64,000 nt of DNA from Burkholderia sp. H160 (GTDB lineage: Bacteria; Pseudomonadota; Gammaproteobacteria; Burkholderiales; Burkholderiaceae): NCBI GenBank assembly GCA_000173575.1, contig ABYL01000014.1, positions 24,695-88,694 of the forward strand, given 5' to 3'. Shown here in pieces: positions 17,453 to 26,420 of the stretch; position 1 is the first letter of the stretch; every line of letters starts with the position of its first letter. Under the pieces are notes generated by a model. The model worked only from the letters and a program-made list of their open reading frames with translations. It did not search any database and was not told the origin of the DNA. A program made the translations under genes and the position numbers.

Positions 17453-18130
17453 CTACAACCCTTTCAATGCCGACGTCGCGATCGACGGCACCGTAATGCC
17501 GTGGCTCGACGCGAACTGCACGGCCGAGCCGAGCGTCGACATCAGCGACTGCAACTGGCCCGGCGCGGACTGCGCAATATACGAAGCGGCTTGCGCGGTC
17601 TGCGGATTGAGGCCCGATTGCAGCAGCGACGACGGACTCATCTGACCCATGCTGCCGAGCCCCGACTGCAAGGTCGAATACTGGCTCACGCCCTTGCCGA
17701 GCGACGACAGCCCTTCGGTAAACGCTTCCTTGTTGACCGGCGTCGCCGACGCGCCGCCACTCGCGTGACCCGCGAACGCATCGGTCAGCTTCTGCGACAA
17801 CGACTGCTGCGTGCTGCCGACCTGCGTCAACTGACTGACCGACGGCGTGCCGCCGCTCAGCAGCCCCGCCGCTTGCTGCGCCTGGCCGGCCGCGCTCGTC
17901 ATGCCCATCGCCGAGGCGAGACTCGACTGGCCGCTCAGCACCTGCTGGTTCGCACCCACGTAGTTCTGCAGCAACTGCGACACGGCACCCGACGCCGCGC
18001 CACCACCCGCCGAGCTATCGCCGCCCCCGCCGATGCCGAACTGCTTCAGATTCAGCTGCGCGTGCGCGGCGCCGCCCAGCAACAGACCGCCACTCGTCAG
18101 CAACGAAACCAGAAGAATGCGCTTGCTCAT
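17453..18130 (-). CDS. DUF2501-like secreted protein
   Basis: A 225-residue exported protein. The start at 18130 has GGAGG upstream (read on the minus strand) and begins a signal peptide (MSKRILLVSLLTSGG, cleaved after AHA near residue 23). The mature part is rich in Ser, Gln, Gly and Leu and ends with HGITVPSIATSALKGL. This composition matches the DUF2501/YjjA type of uncharacterised periplasmic protein. No catalytic motifs are visible. It is divergent from the porin of the iron locus and shares its promoter region. Confidence 0.78.
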   Translation of the reverse strand: MSKRILLVSLLTSGGLLLGGAAHAQLNLKQFGIGGGGDSSAGGGAASGAVSQLLQNYVGANQQVLSGQSSLASAMGMTSAAGQAQQAAGLLSGGTPSVSQLTQVGSTQQSLSQKLTDAFAGHASGGASATPVNKEAFTEGLSSLGKGVSQYSTLQSGLGSMGQMSPSSLLQSGLNPQTAQAASYIAQSAPGQLQSLMSTLGSAVQFASSHGITVPSIATSALKGL

Positions 18131-18303
18131 ATCGACCTCCTTACTTTGACTTTTTCGGGCACCCGTGCGCTTCGACACCTCGCCCTTTCGCACGTTCGGC
18201 CTGACTAAATCAATACACGTTAATTACATTCAAATTGACGTCGATATACGTCCTCATGCACTTTTCGGGCAGTCCGTCAATCCCGAAATTGCAGACCAGT
18301 AAT

Positions 18304-18322
18304 ATTGATGCGAATCGTTCTC
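18304..18322. promoter_or_regulatory. Candidate Fur box
   Basis: This 19-base site matches the Fur consensus GATAATGATAATCATTATC at 12 of 19 positions by direct count. The right half, with GAATCGTTCTCATTTG continuing past it, is very close to typical Fur half-sites. It lies just upstream of a good sigma70 promoter reading into the porin and iron-transport genes. The rest of the 329-base gap (18131-18459) is AT-richer than its surroundings and shows no gene. Confidence 0.5.
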
Positions 18323-18329
18323 ATTTGTG

Positions 18330-18358
18330 TTGACTATCGCAATATGCCTGAGTACGAT
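18330..18358 (+). promoter_or_regulatory. Sigma70-type promoter for the porin/iron locus
   Basis: A -35 TTGACT at 18330-18335 and a -10 TACGAT at 18353-18358 are separated by 17 bases. The predicted transcript starts near 18365 and has a leader of about 95 bases before the porin start. The candidate Fur box ends 7 bases before the -35. Confidence 0.5.
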
Positions 18359-18459
18359 CACGCCATCTGCTGCTTTGGCATCCCGGGGTATCACGCGAAA
18401 TCGCGCCAGGCAGTCGCAAATTGATCACAACGGTCGAAACAACACTAATAAGGATTTCG

Positions 18460-19983
18460 ATGAAGTTCGCCCAACTCAATGGACCGCGCGCCCAAGCGCG
18501 TTCTTTTTGCGACTCTTCTGTACATACCGGCGCAACTCATCGTACGCGTTTGCCTTCGATGCGGCGCGTCGCCGTATTCACGGCCTTCGCGTGGGCCTCG
18601 TTGACCGCATACTCGGCGCTGGCCGAAGCCAATCCCGATGCAACCCCGGAAGCCCCTGAAGCCGACCTGAACATTCAGGCGACGCAGACTAACCAATGGA
18701 CCGGCCTCTGGAACCGTCAGCAATTGCTCGGCGACATGGGCGGCCTGCGTCCGTGGCTCGGCAAGTACGGCATGACCTTCACGCTGACCGAAACGAGCGA
18801 AGTGCTGGCCAATCTGCGCGGCGGTCTCGAGCTCGGCGCTGCTTACGACGGCCTGACCACCGCCACCTTGCAGATGGATACGCAGAAGGCGTTCGGCCTG
18901 CCGGGCGGTCTCTTCAACGTCAGCGCGCTGCAGATTCACGGTTCGAACCTGAGCGCGAACAAGCTCGGCACTCTGAACACGGCAAGCGGCATCGAAGCCG
19001 ACGACGCGACGCGTCTGTGGGAGCTCTGGTATCAGCAGTCGTTCCTCAACAAGCGCGTCGACGTGAAGATCGGCCAGCAGAGTCTCGACCAGGAATTCAT
19101 CACGAGCACGTATGCGGCGCTGTTCCTCAACACGATGTTCGGCTGGCCCGCGCTACCCTCGTACGACATGCCGTCGGGCGGTCCCGCCTATCCGCTCGCG
19201 GGTCTCGGCGTGCGCGTGCGCGGCCAGATCACGCCGTCGCTGACTGCGCTCGCCGGCGTGTACTCCGGCGACCCGCTCGGCAACGACCCGACCAACAAGA
19301 GCGGCACGAACTTCAACCTGCATAACGGCGCGTTGTGGATCGGCGAGTTGCAGTACTCGATCAACCAGCCGTCCGAAGGCCAGATGGTCGGCGTGGGCAG
19401 CGGCGGTCTGCCGGGCACCTACAAGCTCGGCGTCTGGTACAACACCAACAGGTTCGCCGATCAGCGTTACGACAACATGGGGCTGTCGCTCGCGAATCCG
19501 GCCTCGACCGGCATTCCCGCGAATCACAGCGGCAACTACAGCTTCTACGCGGTCGCCGACCAGATGGTGTGGCGCCCCGACCCCGATGAACCGCGCAGCC
19601 TCGGCGTGTTCGCGCGCGTGATGGGCGCGCCTGGCGATCGCAACCTCGTGAGCGTCGCGGCCAACCTCGGCGTCGTGCTGAAGGCGCCGTTCAAGGGCCG
19701 CGACAACGACAGCGCCGGACTCGCGCTGACCTACATCAAGATCGGCAGTCACGTGAACGGACTTGATCAGGACTTCCTGGCATTCAACGGCAGCCCGTAC
19801 GGCGTGCGCACTAGCGAAACCACGCTCGAGGCGACCTACCAGTACCAGATCAATCCGTGGTGGCAATTGCAGGCCGATGCGCAATACACCTTCAACGCCG
19901 GTGCGGGCCAGAACCCGAACGACCCGACGCAGCCGCTGCGCAATACGTTCGTCGTCGGCGCACGGACCGTGATCAACTTCTGA
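18460..19983 (+). CDS. OprB-family carbohydrate-selective-type porin
   Basis: An outer-membrane porin of up to 507 residues. The start at 18460 has AAGGA at good spacing. The hydrophobic signal peptide begins only at residue 34 (MRRVAVFTAFAWASLTAYS), so an ATG at 18559 is an alternative. The mature protein has OprB features: WTGLWNRQQLLGDMGGLRPW, VKIGQQSLDQEFITSTYA, alternating beta-strand pattern, and a terminal Phe (VVGARTVINF) for barrel assembly. OprB porins usually pass sugars, but its position ahead of an iron importer, behind a Fur-like site, suggests another cargo. Confidence 0.9.
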   Translation: MKFAQLNGPRAQARSFCDSSVHTGATHRTRLPSMRRVAVFTAFAWASLTAYSALAEANPDATPEAPEADLNIQATQTNQWTGLWNRQQLLGDMGGLRPWLGKYGMTFTLTETSEVLANLRGGLELGAAYDGLTTATLQMDTQKAFGLPGGLFNVSALQIHGSNLSANKLGTLNTASGIEADDATRLWELWYQQSFLNKRVDVKIGQQSLDQEFITSTYAALFLNTMFGWPALPSYDMPSGGPAYPLAGLGVRVRGQITPSLTALAGVYSGDPLGNDPTNKSGTNFNLHNGALWIGELQYSINQPSEGQMVGVGSGGLPGTYKLGVWYNTNRFADQRYDNMGLSLANPASTGIPANHSGNYSFYAVADQMVWRPDPDEPRSLGVFARVMGAPGDRNLVSVAANLGVVLKAPFKGRDNDSAGLALTYIKIGSHVNGLDQDFLAFNGSPYGVRTSETTLEATYQYQINPWWQLQADAQYTFNAGAGQNPNDPTQPLRNTFVVGARTVINF

Positions 19984-20093
19984 TGCCGCTCGCCGCACAT
20001 CGACACGCAAACCCACGTAACCGGACCCGCACTTCCCATGCTTTCGATCGTCACCGCCATCCCCGCTTTGTGCGCCCGCACGGAGGCTCAATC

Positions 20094-21236
20094 GTGAACC
20101 AACTCACGCGCAAGTTTTCGCCGCACGCCGTGCGGGCGCTGCTCGCCGCAACGGTCGCCCTCGCGATGGCCGCGAACGCGCAGGCCGAGCCGCAAGGCTT
20201 CCTTGAAACCATCAAGCATCACGCGACGCTGATCAACACCGTGCCCGATAACGGCGACCAGAACCCGTACGCGATCGTGGTCGCGCCGGTCAGCGCGGGC
20301 ACCGTGAAGCAGGGCGACGTGCTGGTCGGCAACTTCAACAACTCGACGAACCTGCAGGGCACCGGCAGCACGATCATCGACTATCACCCGGACACCAGGC
20401 AGATGACCGTGTTCGCGACCGTGCCGCGTGACCTGAAGGAATGCCCGGGCGGCATCGGCCTCTCGACCGCGATGACGATGCTGAAGTCGGGCTGGGTGAT
20501 CGTCGGCAGCACGCCGAGCAACGACGGCACGACTGGCACGAAAGGCGCCGGCTGCCTGATCGTGATCGACCCGCAGGGCAAGATCACGTCGACGATCTCG
20601 ACCGCGAACATCAACGACCCGTGGGGCAACATGGCGGTCGTCGACAACGGCACGAGCGCGACGCTGTTCGTCAGCAACGCGGGCTTCGGCGTCGGCGGCG
20701 CGGATGGCAATCCGCCCGTGTTCAAGCAGGCCACCGTGCTGCGCCTCGACCTCGACGTGCCGCAAGGCAAGCCGCCCGTCGTGAAGAAGGAAACCGTGAT
20801 CGGCAGCGGCTTCGGCGCGCAGGCCGACAAGGGCGTGTTCCTCGTCGGGCCGACCGGGCTCGCGCTGTCGGCCGACCGGAAACTGCTGTACGTGTCCGAC
20901 GCGATCGGCAACCGCATCACCGAGATCGACGATCCGCTCACGCGCGACACCAGCGCGGGCGTCGGCCGCCAGTTGAGCGCCGACGGTCTGCTGCATCGTC
21001 CGCTCGCGATGGTCACCGCGCCCAACGGCCACCTGCTCGTAACCAATGCGCTGAACGGCCAGGTCGTCGAGATCGATCCGGCGACCGGCAAGCAGCTCTA
21101 CGCACGCTGGATCGATACCGACAAGGCCCAATCGCCCCCCGGCAACGGCGACCTGTTCGGTATCGCGATGACGCCGGAAGGCGACGGCTTTTACTACGTC
21201 GAAGACGACGTGAATACGCTGGTGCTCGCGAAGTAA
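20094..21236 (+). CDS. Secreted NHL/SMP-30-like beta-propeller protein
   Basis: A 380-residue exported protein. The GTG start at 20094 has GGAGG 7 bases upstream, and a signal peptide follows (LLAATVALAMAANAQA). The mature part has repeated blades of the NHL/SMP-30 type, such as GPTGLALSADRKLLYVSD, RPLAMVTAPNGHLLVTNA and FGIAMTPEGDGFYYVEDD. No metal or catalytic residues can be assigned. It lies between the porin and the Tat-exported peroxidase with short gaps, so it is probably a periplasmic partner in the same process. Its function is unknown. Confidence 0.85.
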   Translation: MNQLTRKFSPHAVRALLAATVALAMAANAQAEPQGFLETIKHHATLINTVPDNGDQNPYAIVVAPVSAGTVKQGDVLVGNFNNSTNLQGTGSTIIDYHPDTRQMTVFATVPRDLKECPGGIGLSTAMTMLKSGWVIVGSTPSNDGTTGTKGAGCLIVIDPQGKITSTISTANINDPWGNMAVVDNGTSATLFVSNAGFGVGGADGNPPVFKQATVLRLDLDVPQGKPPVVKKETVIGSGFGAQADKGVFLVGPTGLALSADRKLLYVSDAIGNRITEIDDPLTRDTSAGVGRQLSADGLLHRPLAMVTAPNGHLLVTNALNGQVVEIDPATGKQLYARWIDTDKAQSPPGNGDLFGIAMTPEGDGFYYVEDDVNTLVLAK

Positions 21237-21273
21237 GCGGCATGTCCCCAAGCTTCAAGAAGGTGAAGTGACA

Positions 21274-22578
21274 ATGACAAACGATCACCCCCCACGGCCG
21301 TCACGACGCGGCTTCCTGAAAGCGGGCGGCGCCGCGGTTGCCGCCGGCGCGAGTCTCGGCGCCGGGCTTGCGAGTTCGCAGCCCGCGCTCGCGAAAGCGC
21401 CCGCGCATAGCGCGCAGAACGCCGATCCGCAGCTCGCGGTCGAGCCGTTCTACGGTCCGCATCAAGGCGGCATCGTCACGCCTCAGCAGAGCCACACTTA
21501 CGTCGCCGCGCTCGATCTGACCACCGACAAGCGCGACGACGTGATCGCCCTGTTGCGCACGTGGACTGAGGCAGCCGCGCGCATGACGCAAGGCGGCACG
21601 GCCTTCGCGATGCCCGCCGGCGACAACCAGGCCGCCCCCGATTCCGGCGACGTGCTCGGCCTCGGCCCGAACGGTCTGACGATCACGTTCGGCTTCGGTC
21701 CCGGCCTCTTCACGAAGGACGGCAAGGATCGCTACGGGCTCGCCTCGCGCCGCCCCGCCGCGCTCGTCGATCTGCCGCGCTTCAACGGCGATCAGCTGAT
21801 CAAGGAGAAGACCGGCGGCGACCTGTTCATCCAGGCATGCGCGAACGACGCCCAGGTCGCGTTTCACGCGGTGCGCCAACTGTCGCGCCGCGCCTACGGC
21901 GTCGCGACGATGCGCTGGGGCCAGGCCGGGTTTTTGTCGGGTCCGCGCGGTCAGACGCCGCGCAATCTGATGGGCTTCAAGGACGGCACCAACAATCCGT
22001 CGACGGCGAAGCCGGAACTGATGAACCAGTTCGTGTGGGCGCGCGCCACCGACGACGCGCCGTGGATGGAAGGCGGCACCTATACAGTCGTGCGCCGCAT
22101 CCGCATCACGCTCGAACACTGGGACAACACCGAACTGGGCTTTCAGGAACAGGTGTTCGGCCGCCACAAGTACAGCGGCGCGCCGATCGGCAGCAAGAAC
22201 GAGTTCGACGCGGTGGACCTGAAGGCCGAGGACAAGGACGGCAACCCAGTGATCCCGGAGAACTCGCACGTGCGTCTGTCGAATCAGGCGAGCAACAACG
22301 GCGCGCAGATTCTGCGCCGCTCGTATTCGTACAACGAAGGCACGAACTTCTATATCGAGCGCTGGCCGCCGTGGCGCCAGGAAACCGAGTACGACGCGGG
22401 GCTGATTTTCATCGCGCACCAGAGCGACCCGCGCACCGGCTTCATCCCGATCAACGACCGGCTCGCGAAGTTCGACATGATGAACCAGTTCACGACCCAC
22501 ATCGGCAGCGCGATCTTCGTCGTGCCGCCGGGGGCGAAACCGGGTTCGTATGTCGGCGCGGGGCTGTTCGAGACGTGA
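21274..22578 (+). CDS. Dyp-type peroxidase, Tat-exported (EfeB/deferrochelatase-like)
   Basis: A 434-residue haem peroxidase of the DyP family. A twin-arginine signal is evident: SRRGFLK at 10-16, a hydrophobic stretch, and cleavage after ALA. The family motif GFKDGTNNPS includes D237, the catalytic Asp of the G-x-x-D-G element. A likely proximal haem His lies in FGRHKYSG. The ATG at 21274 is preferred over a GTG two codons earlier. EfeB-type members act in the periplasm on haem or ferrous iron. Here it is followed directly by a ferric-type ABC importer, so a role in releasing or oxidising iron for uptake is likely. Confidence 0.93.
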   Translation: MTNDHPPRPSRRGFLKAGGAAVAAGASLGAGLASSQPALAKAPAHSAQNADPQLAVEPFYGPHQGGIVTPQQSHTYVAALDLTTDKRDDVIALLRTWTEAAARMTQGGTAFAMPAGDNQAAPDSGDVLGLGPNGLTITFGFGPGLFTKDGKDRYGLASRRPAALVDLPRFNGDQLIKEKTGGDLFIQACANDAQVAFHAVRQLSRRAYGVATMRWGQAGFLSGPRGQTPRNLMGFKDGTNNPSTAKPELMNQFVWARATDDAPWMEGGTYTVVRRIRITLEHWDNTELGFQEQVFGRHKYSGAPIGSKNEFDAVDLKAEDKDGNPVIPENSHVRLSNQASNNGAQILRRSYSYNEGTNFYIERWPPWRQETEYDAGLIFIAHQSDPRTGFIPINDRLAKFDMMNQFTTHIGSAIFVVPPGAKPGSYVGAGLFET

Positions 22579-22649
22579 TGAAGCACATGAAGAACGCCGG
22601 GCGCGCAGCGCCTGGCTCACTCAACACAATCAAAACGGACTTCTGCAAC

Positions 22650-23681
22650 ATGGCTTATTCCTGGTTTGCCACCCGTCTGCGCGCGCTCGGCAGCGTCGCG
22701 GCGCTCTCCCTCACCGCGCTCGCGACGATGCCGTCGGCGGCCCATGCAGCATCGATCACGCTGTACAACGCGCAGCACGAGCAGGTCGTCAATCTGCTCG
22801 CAAAGGACTTTGAAAAGCAGTCGGGCATCTCCGTGAAAATCCGCAACGGCGAAGGCCCGGCGCTCGCCGCGCAGATCGTCGCGGAAGGCGCGGCGTCGCC
22901 CGCCGACGTGTACTTCACGGAGAACTCGCCGGAGCTGATGCTGCTCGAGGAAAAGGGTCTGCTCGCGAAGGTCGACGCGGCGACGCTCGGCACTGTGCCG
23001 GCGCGTTTCAATTCGCCGAGCGGCGTGTGGGTCGCCGTGACCGCGCGCGAGAGCGTGCTCGCGTACAACACGACGAAGCTGCAGCCGTCGCAACTGCCGC
23101 AATCGGTGTTCGACCTCGCCAAGCCGGAATGGAAAGGCAAGGTCGGCATCGCGCCGAGCGACGCCGACTTCCTGCCGCTCGTGAGCGCGGTACTCGCGCT
23201 GAAAGGCGAAGAGCAGACGCTCGCATGGCTGAAGGGCCTGAAAGCCAACTCGCAGATCTTCGACGACGACGAAGGCGTGGTCGCCGCGGTCAATCGCGGT
23301 GCGGTCGCGACCGGTCTGATCAATAACTACTACTGGACGCGTCTGCACGCTGAAATCGGCGACGCGAAAACCCGCAGCGCGATCTATCACTTCGGCCACG
23401 GCGACGCCGGCGCACTCGTCAACGTATCGGGCGCGGCCGCGCTGAAGTCGGCGCACAACGCGGACGGCGCGCAGAAGTTTCTCGCCTATCTGGTCAGCGA
23501 ACGCGCACAGCAGATGATGGCCAACAGCCACGTGATGTTCGAGTATCCGCTGCACGCGGGCGTCGCGCCGGATCCGATCCTCAAGCCGTTCGCCGAACTG
23601 ACTCCGCCCACGCTGACGATCCAGCAGCTCGGCGACGATAGCCAGGCCGGCAAGCTGCTACGTCAGGCAGGCCTTTTGTAA
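22650..23681 (+). CDS. Iron(III)-type ABC transporter, substrate-binding protein
   Basis: A 343-residue periplasmic binding protein of the FbpA/FutA type. The start at 22650 gives a signal peptide ending at AHA near residue 32. Two earlier in-frame ATGs, at 22578 and 22587, add a tail that does not look like a signal. The mature sequence begins ITLYNAQHEQVVNLLAKDF and contains SPADVYFTENSPELMLLEEKG and NNYYWTRLHAEIG, typical of this family, with Tyr residues suited to ferric iron. It is followed without a gap by the permease gene. Confidence 0.92.
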   Translation: MAYSWFATRLRALGSVAALSLTALATMPSAAHAASITLYNAQHEQVVNLLAKDFEKQSGISVKIRNGEGPALAAQIVAEGAASPADVYFTENSPELMLLEEKGLLAKVDAATLGTVPARFNSPSGVWVAVTARESVLAYNTTKLQPSQLPQSVFDLAKPEWKGKVGIAPSDADFLPLVSAVLALKGEEQTLAWLKGLKANSQIFDDDEGVVAAVNRGAVATGLINNYYWTRLHAEIGDAKTRSAIYHFGHGDAGALVNVSGAAALKSAHNADGAQKFLAYLVSERAQQMMANSHVMFEYPLHAGVAPDPILKPFAELTPPTLTIQQLGDDSQAGKLLRQAGLL

Positions 23682-25286
23682 ATGAGCGAAGCTCTGTCAG
23701 CCGGTCCGCCGGCTGTCCCCCCTGCCCCGGCGCGCGTGCGGACGCGCGCGCCGCGCGGCCTGTTCGCGGCGGCAGCACTCAGCGCTTTGCTGGTGCTGCT
23801 GCCGATTGCGTTTACGTTCTGGCGCGCGGCGAGCTTCGGCATCGGCGACGCGCTCGATCTGATCTGGCGGCCGCTCGTCGGCGAACTGCTCGTCAACACG
23901 GTGTTGATCGCCGTCACGACCACCCTGGTTTGTGCCGTGATCGGCACGGCCGCCGCGTGGTTCGTCGAACGCACGCATCTGCCGGGACGGCGCGCGTGGG
24001 CCGTGCTGTGCGCCGCACCGCTCGCGATGCCGGCGTTCATTTCGAGCTATGCGTGGGTGTCGTTGAGCGAGGACTTGCAGGACTTCAATGGAGCGCTGCT
24101 TGTTTTGACCTGCGCTTATTTTCCGCTCGTCTATCTGCCGGTCGCCGCCGCGTTGCGCGGCATGGACCCGGCGCTCGAGGAAAGCGCGCGCGCGCTCGGC
24201 TGCAACCGCTGGACCAGCTTCGTGCGCGTCGTGCTGCCGCAACTGCGGCCGGCACTGCTCGGCGGCATGCTGCTCGTCGCGCTCGGCGTGCTCTCGGAGT
24301 TCGGCGCGTTCACGCTGCTGCGCTTCCGCACCTTCACCACGCAGATCTACGCGGAATTCCGCACCAGTTTCGACGGCGGCGGCGCATCGCTGCTCGCGTG
24401 CCTGCTGATCGTGATCTGCCTCGTCGTGCTCGCATTCGAGTTTCGCGTGCGCGGCGCGGCGCGCTACGAGCGCGTCGATCGCGGTACCCGCCGCGCGGTG
24501 CTGCGCTACGAGCTCGGCGCGTGGCGCTGGCTCGTCGTCGCGGGCTTTGCGCTGCTGACGCTCGCGACGCTCGGCGTGCCGCTCGGCATGATCGGCTTCT
24601 GGCTCACGCAGCCGGGCGCGGCCGCCGTGACGCCCGTCGATGTATCGCCCGAGTTGCTGTGGAACGCGACGTTGTCGTCGCTCGGTTTCGGCCTCGCCGC
24701 CGCCGCGCTGACCACGCTGCTCGTCGTGCCGCTCGCGTTTCTGCTCGTGCGTTATCCGACGCGTTTTGCGACGCTGTTCGAGCGTACCGTGTTTCTCGCC
24801 CAGGGCGTGCCAGGGCTCGTGATTGCGCTCGCGATCGTGTCGCTCGCGGTGCATGCGCTGCAGCCGCTCTATCAGAGCGCGACGCTGCTGGTCGTCGCGT
24901 ATGCGATCCTGTTCATGCCGGTCGCCCTCGTCAGCGTGCGCGCCGCGTTCATGCAGGCGCAGCCGCGCCTCGAGGAGACCGCGCGCGCGCTCGGCTTAAA
25001 CTGGACGCAGACGCTCGTGCGCGTGGTCCTGCCGCTCGCCGGCCCCGGGCTCGGCGCGGCCGGTGCGATGGTGTTCATCTCGGTCGTCACCGAACTGAAC
25101 GCGACGCTGCTGCTGTCGCCGCTCGACACGCAAACGCTCGCGACCCAGGTATGGGCCGACACTTCGACGATGGCGTTCGCCGCCGCCGCGCCGTATGCGG
25201 CGCTGCTGACCGGCATCTCGCTGTTCGCCTCGGGGCTGCTGTTCGTGCTGCTCGGCCGCTCGGCGCTGCTCGGCGAGCGCGGCTAA
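23682..25286 (+). CDS. Iron(III)-type ABC transporter permease (fused FbpB-like)
   Basis: A 534-residue permease with about twelve transmembrane segments in two homologous halves, the FbpB arrangement. Each half carries an EAA loop: LEESARALGCNRWTSFVRVV and LEETARALGLNWTQTLVRVV. FGAFTLLRFRTFTTQIYAEF is typical of ferric-iron permeases. The start codon follows the binding-protein stop directly, so the genes are translationally linked. It moves the substrate delivered by the binding protein across the inner membrane. Confidence 0.94.
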   Translation: MSEALSAGPPAVPPAPARVRTRAPRGLFAAAALSALLVLLPIAFTFWRAASFGIGDALDLIWRPLVGELLVNTVLIAVTTTLVCAVIGTAAAWFVERTHLPGRRAWAVLCAAPLAMPAFISSYAWVSLSEDLQDFNGALLVLTCAYFPLVYLPVAAALRGMDPALEESARALGCNRWTSFVRVVLPQLRPALLGGMLLVALGVLSEFGAFTLLRFRTFTTQIYAEFRTSFDGGGASLLACLLIVICLVVLAFEFRVRGAARYERVDRGTRRAVLRYELGAWRWLVVAGFALLTLATLGVPLGMIGFWLTQPGAAAVTPVDVSPELLWNATLSSLGFGLAAAALTTLLVVPLAFLLVRYPTRFATLFERTVFLAQGVPGLVIALAIVSLAVHALQPLYQSATLLVVAYAILFMPVALVSVRAAFMQAQPRLEETARALGLNWTQTLVRVVLPLAGPGLGAAGAMVFISVVTELNATLLLSPLDTQTLATQVWADTSTMAFAAAAPYAALLTGISLFASGLLFVLLGRSALLGERG

Positions 25287-25341
25287 CACGACGCGCCGGC
25301 TTTTTTTATCGCTGCTTTTCTTCGACCTGATTCGGATTTTC

Positions 25342-26397
25342 ATGAGCGAACTTCGTATCCGCGGACTGCAGAAATCGTTCGACGGTCACCCGGTGCTGCA
25401 CGGCATCGATCTTTCGGTCGAGCGCGGCACTCTGCTCGCGCTGCTTGGGCCCTCGGGCAGCGGCAAGACCACGCTGTTGCGCCTGTTGTGCGGCTTCGAG
25501 CGCGCGGACGGCGGCAGCGTCGAGATCGATGGACGGCGTGTCGTCGGCGACAACCTGCACGTGCCATCGGAACAGCGCCGCATCGGCTATGTGCCGCAGG
25601 AAGGCGCGCTGTTTCCGCATCTGTCGGTGGCGGACAATATCGTGTTCGGCCTGCCGCGCACGCAGCGCCGCGCGCGGCATCGCGTCGCCGAATTGCTGGA
25701 GCTGGTCGGCCTGCCCGCGCATTTTGGCGAGCGCGCGCCGCAGCAACTGTCGGGCGGTCAGCAGCAGCGCGTCGCGCTCGCGCGTGCGCTAGCGCCTGCC
25801 CCAACGCTGGTCATGCTCGACGAGCCGTTCTCGTCGCTCGACGCCGCGTTGCGCGTCGAAACGCGCCAGGCAGTCGCGAGCGCGCTCGCCGCGGCTGGCG
25901 CGACCGCCGTGCTGGTCACGCACGATCAGTCCGAGGCGTTGTCGCTCGGGCATGAAGTCGCGGTGCTGTGGAATGGCCGGCTGATCCAGACCGCAACGCC
26001 TGAAGCGCTGTACCGCCGGCCGGTGACGCGCGAGCTTGCGTCGTTCGTCGGCGAGGCGGTGTTGTTGCCGGGCGTCGCGCAACAGGATCGCGCGAGTTGC
26101 GAGCTCGGCGAGCTCACACTGGTTGCGCCCGTGGGCAACGGCGCGGTCGACGTGATGCTGCGCCCCGAGCAGATCCGTCTGCTGCGCACCGACGAAACCG
26201 CGCGCACAAGCGAGGCACACGACGCGCTCGTCACCGATGTGATCTTCCAGGGGCAGGATGCGAGCGTCGGGTTGCAATTGCAGTCCGCCACGCGGACGAT
26301 GGTGCGCGCGCGCGTGCCCGGTTATCTGTGCCCGCGGCCGGGCGAGCGCGTGCGGCTCGCGGTCGAGGGAGAAGTGACCGCCTATTCGCGCGCTTGA
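25342..26397 (+). CDS. Iron(III)-type ABC transporter ATP-binding protein
   Basis: A 351-residue ATPase. It has Walker A GPSGSGKTT, the Q-loop YVPQEGALFPHL, the signature [17 protein letters not shown], Walker B LVMLDEPFSSLD and switch His VLVTHDQSEAL. A C-terminal TOBE domain of about 110 residues (VMLRPEQIRLL) is as in FbpC. It completes the porin-propeller-peroxidase-importer locus. The 55-base gap before it carries a T-run but no perfect hairpin, so it is probably still cotranscribed. Confidence 0.94.
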   Translation: MSELRIRGLQKSFDGHPVLHGIDLSVERGTLLALLGPSGSGKTTLLRLLCGFERADGGSVEIDGRRVVGDNLHVPSEQRRIGYVPQEGALFPHLSVADNIVFGLPRTQRRARHRVAELLELVGLPAHFGERAPQQLSGGQQQRVALARALAPAPTLVMLDEPFSSLDAALRVETRQAVASALAAAGATAVLVTHDQSEALSLGHEVAVLWNGRLIQTATPEALYRRPVTRELASFVGEAVLLPGVAQQDRASCELGELTLVAPVGNGAVDVMLRPEQIRLLRTDETARTSEAHDALVTDVIFQGQDASVGLQLQSATRTMVRARVPGYLCPRPGERVRLAVEGEVTAYSRA

Positions 26398-26420
26398 ACG
26401 GCCAGGGCTGATCTTCTCAG

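Noticed and set aside
25287-25320. T-run before the iron ATPase gene considered as a terminator
   Set aside because: The GC-rich bases before the seven T residues do not form a perfect stem, and the ATPase gene follows in the same operon.
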